Shown: one piece after another, positions 1 through 5,498 of the stretch
Position numbering within the stretch: position 1 is the first letter of the stretch
Layout of the letters: each line of letters begins with the position of its first letter
Assembly: GCA_049975325.1 (NCBI GenBank)
Contig: JBNGDW010000065.1
Span: 1-9,369 of the forward strand
Source: JBNGDW01 sp049975325
GTDB lineage: Bacteria > Cloacimonadota > Cloacimonadia > JGIOTU-2 > JBNGDW01
DNA length: 9,369 nt
Direction of reading: 5' to 3'
Notes under the pieces: generated by a model
What the model was told of the DNA's origin: nothing
Databases searched by the model: none
The model's input: the letters and a program-made list of their open reading frames with translations, nothing else
Position numbers and translations under genes: made by a program

Positions 1-381
1 CTGAAAATACTCTATCCAAATATTAGCCTTTATCTCGTGGAATCAACCCATAAAAAATCCCTGTTCTTACGAACCGCCATTAAAAAACTCGACCTTCAAG
101 ATTCTAAGGTAATAAATTCTCCTTTAAAATCTATAGACGATTCTCTTGCTGAGTCGATAGATATAATTGTATCGCGCGCTGTTAAATTGAAAGAGGATGA
201 ATATCAGAAATGCTCTTCACTGCTAAAAAGAGGTGGCTTCCTATTACTGTACAAAGCAAGAGAATTTCAAGATGATATCGATGTCTTTCAAAGAACTGGA
301 ATAAACGCATCAATAAAAGTTATCCCCAAAAATCATGGATTTTTAGGTATAAGAAACTTTGTAGTAATCGAGAAACAATGA
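1..381 (+). CDS. rsmG: RsmG (GidB), 16S rRNA m7G methyltransferase, 3' part only
   Basis: This is the C-terminal part of the SAM-dependent enzyme that makes 7-methylguanosine in the 530 loop of 16S rRNA (G527 in E. coli numbering). The reading frame is open from base 1, so the gene begins upstream. The GTG at 37 is an internal Val, not the start. Visible family signatures are the ESxxKKxxFLR segment right after a beta strand (SAM-binding region, near bases 40-75) and the downstream VSRAV motif, followed by a strand-turn-strand ending in a glycine-rich LLKRGGFLLLYK segment. The N-terminal glycine-rich SAM loop is outside the window. Its stop overlaps the parA start as ATGA, which suggests translational coupling. 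The rsmG-parA-parB order is common near replication origins and supports the call. Confidence 0.85.
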   Translation: MKILYPNISLYLVESTHKKSLFLRTAIKKLDLQDSKVINSPLKSIDDSLAESIDIIVSRAVKLKEDEYQKCSSLLKRGGFLLLYKAREFQDDIDVFQRTGINASIKVIPKNHGFLGIRNFVVIEKQ

Positions 382-1163
382 ACAATGTTTTTGTAATCGC
401 AAATCAAAAAGGGGGAGTGGGTAAGACCACTACTGCCATCAATCTTGCTGCCTCATTGGCAACTTTTGATAAATCTGTATTATTGATAGATATGGACCCT
501 CAAGCGAATTGTACCAGCGGCGTCGGGGTGAATAAGGAAAGACTAAAGACACAGATATATGACCTGTTGCTTGGCAAAGATGCGCTCCTTTCAGCAATCT
601 ATCCAACTTCTATTCCAGGACTGAAAATTATTCCCGCTTCAATGGATTTGATTGGAGCTGAAGTAGAGCTGCTTTCCCAACCTGGCAAGGAACAGCGGCT
701 AAAACCTATTATAAAAAGAGTTATTGATAATTTTGAGTATATCATTATCGATTGCCCTCCTGCTTTAAACATTCTTACGATAAATGCGCTGACGGCAAGC
801 CGCCAACTGCTTATCCCGATCCAGTGTGAATATTATGCCCTTGAAGGGATTGCACAGCTCCTGCGAACAATCCAGCTCGTTAAAAAAGGACTAAACCCTG
901 AGTTGGACATATTTGGAATAGTGCTCACAATGTATGATCGTCGCCTTGTGCTTTCTGAACAGGTTGCAAAGGAAGTCCGTAGATATTTTGGAGACAAGGT
1001 CTTTGATACTATAATTGATCGAAATGTAAAACTCAGTGAAGCGCCTGGCTTCGGCAAGACCATAATAGAATATGATATAAATTCTCGAGGGGCACAAAAT
1101 TATCTACGATTAGCAATGGAAATTATAAGATTAACTGAAAAAGGAGAAAAAGCCAATGAGTAG
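378..1163 (+). CDS. parA: ParA/Soj chromosome-partitioning ATPase
   Basis: This is a ParA-type Walker ATPase of 261 residues, the usual size for chromosomal Soj proteins. It binds DNA non-specifically as an ATP dimer and, with ParB, moves origin regions apart. The deviant Walker A motif KGGVGKTT lies at residues 11-18, with the signature Lys at 11 and the nucleotide Lys at 16. The Walker A' strand LLIDMDPQAN follows at 35-44, and a Walker B-like strand YIIIDCPPAL sits around residue 120. The C-terminal half has the usual ParA helices, including KLSEAPGFGK. There is no N-terminal helix-turn-helix extension, which points to a chromosomal rather than plasmid type Ia ParA. It overlaps rsmG by 4 bases and parB by 8 bases. 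Confidence 0.96.
   Translation: MNNVFVIANQKGGVGKTTTAINLAASLATFDKSVLLIDMDPQANCTSGVGVNKERLKTQIYDLLLGKDALLSAIYPTSIPGLKIIPASMDLIGAEVELLSQPGKEQRLKPIIKRVIDNFEYIIIDCPPALNILTINALTASRQLLIPIQCEYYALEGIAQLLRTIQLVKKGLNPELDIFGIVLTMYDRRLVLSEQVAKEVRRYFGDKVFDTIIDRNVKLSEAPGFGKTIIEYDINSRGAQNYLRLAMEIIRLTEKGEKANE
1141..1146 (+). promoter_or_regulatory. Shine-Dalgarno for parB
   Basis: AAGGAG lies 9 bases before the ATG at 1156, within the 3' end of parA. It supports the parB start that overlaps the parA stop. Confidence 0.7.
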
Positions 1164-1998
1164 ATTAGGTAAAGGATTAGAAGCCTTGATTACAGTTACC
1201 GAAGATGATACCAAACATGTCAGGCTTATTGAGATTGACAAAATAAAATTTAATCCCTATCAGCCACGCGGGAAGTCTGACCAGAAAGATTTACAAGAAT
1301 TGGCAGATTCTATCTCGAAGAATGGTATTATCCAGCCCATTGTAGTGAGGAAGAGTGATGACGCAGAGTATGAATACGAATTGATAGCGGGTCAACGGAG
1401 GCTCAATGCAGCTCAGCTTTCTGGCTTTGAAAAGGTTCCAGCAATAGTTCGTCAGGCAAAAGACAGAGAAATGCTTGAACTCTCTATAGTTGAGAATATC
1501 CAGCGTAAAAATTTAAATCCGATCGATGAGGCTAATGCGTATCATCGCCTGGCGACCGAGTTTAAGCTGTCACAAAGCCAGATAGCAGGAGTTGTTGGTA
1601 AAAAAAGAGTTACAATAACAAATTCACTCCGTCTCCTTAAACTCCCGCCCTCTGTCAAAGAAATGTTGGTACAGGGTAAATTATCTGCAGGCCATGCCCG
1701 GGCTATTCTACAAGTTGCTCCAGAGCTACAGGAAGAGTTTGCTTTAGTTCTATTCAAAAACAATGTTTCCGTGCGTAGGGCTGAACAGCTTGCCCGCAAC
1801 TTTGGAAAGCAGAAACTATCCTCAAAAACGGTAGAGCAGGATGAAAACATCAAGTCTCTGGAAAATCAACTTTCTAGATTATTGGGCACAAAAATCAAAA
1901 TCACTGGAACTCAAAAAGGGAAAATAGAAATTCATTTCTATAATCCTGAAGAACTTAATCGGATTATAGAATATTTAGAAGGGACGCGATGGGCGTAG
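1156..1998 (+). CDS. parB: ParB/Spo0J partition protein, CTP-dependent DNA clamp
   Basis: This ParB has 280 residues. The N-terminus MSRLGKGLEALI matches the short ParA-stimulating peptide of ParB proteins. The CTP-binding ParB/Srx domain follows: a NPYQPR segment near residues 33-38, GQRRLNA at 79-85 (the usual form is GERRxRA; here E is Q), and ENIQR at 113-117, the motif holding the residues needed for CTP turnover in Bacillus ParB. A helix-turn-helix for parS reading spans about 138-163 (LSQSQIAGVVGKK...). A short C-terminal dimerisation domain ends the protein. I found no 16-base parS palindrome in the window, so its loading sites lie elsewhere. It overlaps the peptidase gene downstream by 10 bases. 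Confidence 0.96.
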   Translation: MSRLGKGLEALITVTEDDTKHVRLIEIDKIKFNPYQPRGKSDQKDLQELADSISKNGIIQPIVVRKSDDAEYEYELIAGQRRLNAAQLSGFEKVPAIVRQAKDREMLELSIVENIQRKNLNPIDEANAYHRLATEFKLSQSQIAGVVGKKRVTITNSLRLLKLPPSVKEMLVQGKLSAGHARAILQVAPELQEEFALVLFKNNVSVRRAEQLARNFGKQKLSSKTVEQDENIKSLENQLSRLLGTKIKITGTQKGKIEIHFYNPEELNRIIEYLEGTRWA

Positions 1999-2615
1999 AT
2001 ACGATTAAATTCATTCTGCTTGTTCTGGTGGTTCTGGCGCTGATCGCCTACATAGGTGGTTCAATATATCTCATAGTACATCAATCGCGGAAAATAGAAC
2101 AGCTATACACAGAACAAGAGGCATACATTAAAAGTATTGCCCAATTGGAAAAGAGGCTTGGAAGCCAATTAGCTAGCAATGAACAAGCTTTACCTTCAAC
2201 CTCGCCACCCAAATCCTTTACAATACAAAACCAAAATCAATATGTCCCAGATCGATCTCCTGTTAATGTTTTTCTGCTTACAAAGGGATATCAGCCTGAT
2301 AAAAACCATCTTGGAATTGACTTAGCTGGGAGGATTGGAGACCCTGTTTTTGCAGCTGGGTCAGGAGTAATTGAAAAGGTCATATTAGATGATAGTTTAT
2401 ATGGAAAGACAATTTTAATTGACCATTTAAATGGTTGTAAGTCATTTTATGCACATAATGATTCGGTTCTGGTAGAAGCAGGTAAATTTGTCAGAAAGGG
2501 AGAAAAAATCGCAGAACTTGGAAATACTGGTAAAAGTTCTGCACCACATCTCCATTTTGAGATAATTGTAAATTCCGAAAGGATTGATCCTGAACCAATG
2601 ATCAAAAGAAAATAG
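1989..2615 (+). CDS. Membrane-anchored M23 (LytM-type) peptidoglycan endopeptidase
   Basis: This is a 208-residue protein with one N-terminal membrane helix (about residues 7-30), a short coiled-coil-like stretch (about 32-60), a low-complexity linker (about 60-85), then a C-terminal M23 domain. The zinc ligands and catalytic residues are all present: HxxxD at H107-D111, H156 in a YAH motif, and HLH at 187-189. This differs from degenerate LytM factors such as EnvC or NlpD, so it is probably an active metallo-endopeptidase that cuts peptide cross-links on the outer side of the inner membrane. Its gene lies directly before a bactofilin, a pairing known from Helicobacter (Csd1/CcmA) and Hyphomonas (LmdC/BacA). 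There the bactofilin localises the hydrolase. A shape-related role is inferred from this context. Confidence 0.9.
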   Translation: MGVDTIKFILLVLVVLALIAYIGGSIYLIVHQSRKIEQLYTEQEAYIKSIAQLEKRLGSQLASNEQALPSTSPPKSFTIQNQNQYVPDRSPVNVFLLTKGYQPDKNHLGIDLAGRIGDPVFAAGSGVIEKVILDDSLYGKTILIDHLNGCKSFYAHNDSVLVEAGKFVRKGEKIAELGNTGKSSAPHLHFEIIVNSERIDPEPMIKRK

Positions 2616-2616
2616 C

Positions 2617-2621
2617 GGAGG
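2617..2621 (+). promoter_or_regulatory. Shine-Dalgarno for the bactofilin gene
   Basis: GGAGG lies 4 bases before the ATG at 2626, immediately after the peptidase stop. It is one of the strongest ribosome-binding sites in the window and fits high-level synthesis of a polymer-forming protein. Confidence 0.75.
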
Positions 2622-2625
2622 TCAT

Positions 2626-3018
2626 ATGCCAAAGGATTCATTAGAAAAATTGAACACTGTAATTTGTAAAGATGTCAAAGTCATAGGCGAAATACATTCT
2701 AATGGGAGTGTCAGAATTGACGGAGAAGTGGATGGAAGCATTGAGGCAAATGGGCTTCTAACTATCGGGCCCACAGCCAATGTAAAAGCCGAAATCCATG
2801 CAAAAGAAGCAGTTATTGCTGGAAATGTTGATGGAAAATTAGTTATAGACGAAAACCTCGAATTAGAAAAAACTGCCAATGTCTTGGGAGATATTATTAC
2901 CAAGGTTTTGACTGTAACAACAGGAGCACGGTTTAACGGCAAGTGTCAGATGGACAATTCGCCTGAAAAACAAGAAATTGCAAGTGAAGGACAAAAACAA
3001 GAACAAGAAGAAGATTGA
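2626..3018 (+). CDS. Bactofilin (DUF583 polymer-forming cytoskeletal protein)
   Basis: This 130-residue protein has the bactofilin core at about residues 8-105. The core is a run of short beta strands with turns such as GEIHSNGSVRIDGEVDG, and regularly spaced Gly and hydrophobic residues that form a right-handed beta helix. A hydrophilic Q/E-rich tail follows. Bactofilins assemble without nucleotide into filaments or patches that position cell-wall enzymes and, in Myxococcus (BacNOP), constrain the ParAB-parS machinery. Its location after parA, parB and an M23 peptidase fits both roles, though which one applies here is inference. Its 3' end overlaps the next gene by up to 41 bases in a different frame. 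Confidence 0.93.
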   Translation: MPKDSLEKLNTVICKDVKVIGEIHSNGSVRIDGEVDGSIEANGLLTIGPTANVKAEIHAKEAVIAGNVDGKLVIDENLELEKTANVLGDIITKVLTVTTGARFNGKCQMDNSPEKQEIASEGQKQEQEED

Positions 3019-3238
3019 TTCAGAATACTATCGAGAAGTCTTTCGCTCAATAGGCCTTGTAACTCAACTTGGACTGACAATGGCTATTAACATTGTGGTT
3101 CTCTTTTTTGTCGGTTTATGGATAGATAGGAAATGGAATCTAAAAGGAATTCCAATCATAATATTTACGATACTTGGTATAGCCACAGGCGCTTTTTCGT
3201 GCTATAAATTACTTCAAAGAGATGGGAATAAAAAGTAA
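2978..3238 (+). CDS. atpZ: AtpZ/AtpI-family small membrane protein of the ATP synthase operon
   Basis: This protein of about 86 residues has a Lys-rich N-terminus and two membrane helices (about 29-48 and 57-78). They are separated by a GLWIDRKW segment typical of the AtpZ / ATPase_gene1 family. These proteins precede atpI and atpB in many operons. In alkaliphilic Bacillus, AtpZ and AtpI have been linked to Mg2+ supply and to assembly or stability of the ATP synthase. The start is uncertain: TTG at 2978 or GTG at 2984, both inside the bactofilin gene and neither with a strong Shine-Dalgarno. Conserved sequence begins only near FRSIGLVTQLG (about residue 22), after the bactofilin stop. It overlaps the next gene by 17 bases. 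Confidence 0.8.
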   Translation: MQVKDKNKNKKKIDSEYYREVFRSIGLVTQLGLTMAINIVVLFFVGLWIDRKWNLKGIPIIIFTILGIATGAFSCYKLLQRDGNKK

Positions 3239-3662
3239 GGAATTACGATATTTTCTGGCACATATCTATAAGTTGATTTTCTTGACAGATTTGCTTTCGC
3301 TTGTGCTTTTGCCGATAAACTATAAGCTGAGCCTTGGGTATATTCTTGGCTCACTTGCAAGTTCAGTAAATTTTTATTTTCAGGCAATAAGTACGGAAAA
3401 AAGAGCAAGTATACCTGCTGCATCTGCTCGTTTATCTGTCTTTAAAAATTTTTATTTGCGATATGTCCTCTTAGGGGTTATGATATACGTATTTATAAGG
3501 TTTTTGCCAGTTAATATAATTACTTTGATTCCTGGCTTGATATCAGTTCAGATTGTTATTTTGTTTGATACGCTAATTTTGAATAAAAGAGTAAAGCTTC
3601 ATAACTTAATTGATAGAAAGAAGTTAAGTAGAGTGACAGCTCCTCATGAAAAACAAAACTAA
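3222..3662 (+). CDS. atpI: AtpI-like ATP synthase accessory membrane protein
   Basis: This 146-residue protein has about four hydrophobic helices (roughly 12-30, 36-55, 76-95 and 98-118) and a basic C-terminal tail. Sequence similarity is not strong by eye, but size, topology and position fit the AtpI/UncI family: it follows an AtpZ-like gene and overlaps atpB by 17 bases. AtpI is thought to help c-ring assembly or stability, first shown for Na+-type F-ATPases such as that of Propionigenium modestum. That role could matter here because the operon encodes an unusual pair of c subunits. Confidence 0.75.
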   Translation: MGIKSKELRYFLAHIYKLIFLTDLLSLVLLPINYKLSLGYILGSLASSVNFYFQAISTEKRASIPAASARLSVFKNFYLRYVLLGVMIYVFIRFLPVNIITLIPGLISVQIVILFDTLILNKRVKLHNLIDRKKLSRVTAPHEKQN

Positions 3663-4476
3663 AAAATATCTTTATATACTACTGGCTATTCTTGCAGTGG
3701 AAGTACTCCTTTCCTTTGGAATAGGTTATCAGCTGCAAATCGGCTTCGAAGATGGGAAATTTGTCATCAGAAATGTCCATAATCCGCAGGAAATTCAGGA
3801 GCAGATTGACGAGGAGTTTCAAAGATATGAGATCATCAATATTGCAGGTAGGTTTCCTATAAACTGGAGTGTTACAAAGATTATTCTTATTGTTGATCTG
3901 ATTTTGATTATACTTGCTATACTTGTGCGGAGGAAAATGAGCATTATTCCTACAAAGGTGCAATCCGCAGCTGAGCTTGTATACTCTATGTTTCGGGGCC
4001 TTGTGCAAGAAACATTGGGTAGAGAAAAGCTTCACTTGACGCCATATATCCTGACGATTTTCCTATTTATCTTTCTGTGTAATATCATTGGTATTATTCC
4101 TGTACCTGGCGCTATAGAGCCAACTCGTAATCTTAATGTGCCCCTAGGAATGGCTATCATGGTGCTCTTTGTGGTTCATTATGTCTCTATCAAGGAAAAG
4201 GGATGGAAGGCGTACTTAAAAGGATATGCAGAGCCATTTATCTTTATGGCGCCACTCAATTTTATCAGTGAAATCGCAAAAGGCGTATCCTTGGCTTTCC
4301 GTTTATTCGGGAATATTTTAGGAGGAGCAATTATTGTTTTGGTTGTCTCCAATCTTATTCGTTATATTTTAATCCCGGTAGGACTACAGCTATTTTTTGG
4401 ATTATTTATTGGAACTATTCAAGCTTTTGTGTTCACGATGCTTGCCCTATCTTATACGGCTGTAGCACTAAAATAG
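3646..4476 (+). CDS. atpB: ATP synthase Fo subunit a
   Basis: This is the stator channel subunit, 276 residues, which carries ions to and from the c-ring. The family core is clear: EPTRNLNVPLG in the middle, then VSLAFRLFGNILGG with the essential stator arginine at R219, and GTIQAFVF with Q259 in the last helix. There are about six membrane helices. An extra N-terminal hydrophobic segment (about 8-28, possibly a signal-like helix) and a hydrophilic stretch of roughly 45 residues precede the first conserved helix at about 76-98. Extended N-termini of this kind occur in other bacterial a subunits. The gene follows atpI with overlap and precedes the c genes by 16 bases. Confidence 0.96.
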   Translation: MKNKTKKYLYILLAILAVEVLLSFGIGYQLQIGFEDGKFVIRNVHNPQEIQEQIDEEFQRYEIINIAGRFPINWSVTKIILIVDLILIILAILVRRKMSIIPTKVQSAAELVYSMFRGLVQETLGREKLHLTPYILTIFLFIFLCNIIGIIPVPGAIEPTRNLNVPLGMAIMVLFVVHYVSIKEKGWKAYLKGYAEPFIFMAPLNFISEIAKGVSLAFRLFGNILGGAIIVLVVSNLIRYILIPVGLQLFFGLFIGTIQAFVFTMLALSYTAVALK

Positions 4477-4492
4477 ATGGAATTTTGTAACT

Positions 4493-4738
4493 ATGGATAG
4501 TATAGGATTAGTTTCTATTGCGAGTTATTTGGGAGCTGGGTTGGGTATAGGCTTGTCTTCCATTGGGGCTGGCGTAGGTGAAGGTTACATAGCAGCAACT
4601 ACATCCGAAGCTATTATGCGCCAGCCAAAAGCTGGAGAGAGTCTTATGCGTAATATGTTGATTGGCCAGGCTTTGACAGAAACCGGTGCTATATTTGCTC
4701 TTGTGGTAGCAATTCTTCTTCTTTTTGGAGGCTTGGCT
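4493..4738 (+). other. c1 hairpin 1 (ion-binding)
   Basis: Residues 1-82. This is the only c1 hairpin with the helix-2 carboxylate (E63). It also has E30 in helix 1 (GAGVGEG), giving a two-carboxylate pair. The following positions are T64, G65 and F68 instead of Ser, Thr and Tyr of classic Na+ sites, so the ligand set differs from that of c2. Confidence 0.85.
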
Positions 4739-5221
4739 ACGCCAGATAGTGGGATACAGTTGGCCGCAGCAGCGCTTGGCGCTGGACTCGCAATCGGAAT
4801 AGGCAGCATTGGGCCCGGCTTTGGTAATGGATATATTGGTGCCCAAGCCTGCGCAGGGATCGGCAGGCAACCACGCTCTGCAAATACCTTGACAGCAAAT
4901 ATGCTGATAGGCCAAGCCCTATCGCAAACTTCAGCTATTTTTGCACTCGTAATTTCAATGTTGCTCATGTTTTCCATAACTCCTGGGGATAGCCTTGCAA
5001 AGGCATTAGGCTTTGTGGGGGCAGCACTGGCAATGGGTTTTGGTGCTTTTGGCCCAGGAATAGGAGTGGGGCTCGCAGCAGGCAAGGGTGTAGAAGGAAT
5101 CAGTAGATATCCTAAACATTCATCTCTGCTAACAAGGACTATGCTAGTAGGTTCTGCTGTGGCTCAATCTACTTCTATCTATTCTCTTGTAATCGCACTC
5201 CTTTTAATCTTTGTAACATAA
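4493..5221 (+). CDS. atpE: ATP synthase c subunit, triple-hairpin form (c1), one carboxylate in three hairpins
   Basis: This is an F-type c subunit of 242 residues, three times the normal length, made of three tandem helical hairpins (about 1-82, 84-162 and 164-242; six membrane helices). Each hairpin has a glycine-rich first helix, a polar loop with R-x-P (RQP, RQP, RYP) and a second helix. The ion-binding carboxylate of helix 2 is kept only in hairpin 1 (E63, in TETGAIF). Hairpins 2 and 3 have Gln there (Q145 in SQTSAIF; Q225 in AQSTSIY). The helix-1 partner positions, 33 residues earlier, are E30, N112 and V192. No strong Shine-Dalgarno precedes the ATG. The frame is intact and the protein motifs well kept, so this is not a pseudogene. 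The closest known analogy is c1 of Acetobacterium woodii, a double hairpin with one site. Confidence 0.95.
   Translation: MDSIGLVSIASYLGAGLGIGLSSIGAGVGEGYIAATTSEAIMRQPKAGESLMRNMLIGQALTETGAIFALVVAILLLFGGLATPDSGIQLAAAALGAGLAIGIGSIGPGFGNGYIGAQACAGIGRQPRSANTLTANMLIGQALSQTSAIFALVISMLLMFSITPGDSLAKALGFVGAALAMGFGAFGPGIGVGLAAGKGVEGISRYPKHSSLLTRTMLVGSAVAQSTSIYSLVIALLLIFVT
4742..4978 (+). other. c1 hairpin 2 (carboxylate lost)
   Basis: Residues 84-162. Helix 2 has Q145 (codon CAA, bases 4925-4927) at the carboxylate position, and helix 1 has N112 at the partner position. Helix 2 closely resembles hairpin 1 (both share MLIGQAL and AIFALV), which suggests these two arose by duplication. Confidence 0.85.
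4982..5218 (+). other. c1 hairpin 3 (carboxylate lost, c2-like)
   Basis: Residues 164-242. Helix 2 has Q225 (codon CAA, bases 5165-5167) at the carboxylate position but keeps the Na+-type S226, T227 and Y230. Helix 1 has V192 at the partner position. The second helix shares LLTRTMLVG and IYSLVI with the separate c2 protein, so this hairpin is closer to c2 than to hairpins 1 and 2. Confidence 0.85.
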
Positions 5222-5234
5222 AATAAATCATAGC

Positions 5235-5239
5235 GGAGG
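5235..5239 (+). promoter_or_regulatory. Strong Shine-Dalgarno for c2
   Basis: GGAGG lies 5 bases before the ATG at 5245, in the 23-base gap between the two c genes. The upstream c1 gene has no comparable site. This suggests c2 is translated more than c1. Confidence 0.75.
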
Positions 5240-5244
5240 AAATA

Positions 5245-5484
5245 ATGGGAACAGAAATAATAAGAGCAGCCGCATTACTTGGGGCTGGACTTTGTATGGG
5301 TATGGGTGCTTTAGGACCCGGACTCGGCGAAGGTTTCACTGCTGGTAAAGCATGCGAAGCAATCGGACGCTCACCTGAAAATGCGGGACTGCTTACTCGA
5401 ACTATGCTCGTGGGACAGGCAGTATCTGAATCAACCGGAATCTACTCGCTTGTTATATCACTTCTCCTTATCTTTGCAGTCTAA
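5245..5484 (+). CDS. atpE: ATP synthase c subunit, single hairpin (c2), Na+-type with two carboxylates
   Basis: This is a 79-residue c subunit with two membrane helices and an R42-S-P loop. Helix 1 is glycine-rich (GAGLCMGMGALGPGLGEG). Helix 2 carries E62-S63-T64-G-I-Y67, the pattern of Na+-binding c subunits such as that of Ilyobacter tartaricus (E65, S66, T67, Y70). The helix-1 position equal to Q32 of that enzyme is E29, which gives the two-carboxylate arrangement described for the Fusobacterium nucleatum Na+ rotor. Coupling to Na+ is therefore the likely reading, inferred from residues only. It follows c1 by 23 bases and probably forms most of a mixed c-ring. Confidence 0.95.
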   Translation: MGTEIIRAAALLGAGLCMGMGALGPGLGEGFTAGKACEAIGRSPENAGLLTRTMLVGQAVSESTGIYSLVISLLLIFAV

Positions 5485-5498
5485 ATCAAGGGTAAAAT

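Noticed and set aside
319..328. A DnaA-box-like TTATCCCCA in rsmG
   Set aside because: It is one mismatch from the consensus, single, and inside coding sequence. No cluster or AT-rich unwinding region accompanies it, so there is no case for an origin here.
37..381. A 114-residue gene starting at GTG 37
   Set aside because: The frame is open back to base 1 and the residues before 37 continue the RsmG fold, so this GTG is an internal codon of a truncated rsmG.
4674..4679. TTGACA-like hexamer in c1 as a -35 for c2
   Set aside because: No -10 hexamer lies 16-18 bases downstream, and the location is deep inside a conserved helix where the codons explain the sequence.
4508..5085. Two long minus-strand frames opposite c1
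   Set aside because: They mirror the Gly/Ala-rich codons of the c subunit, have no ribosome site or family match, and lie entirely within a well-supported gene.
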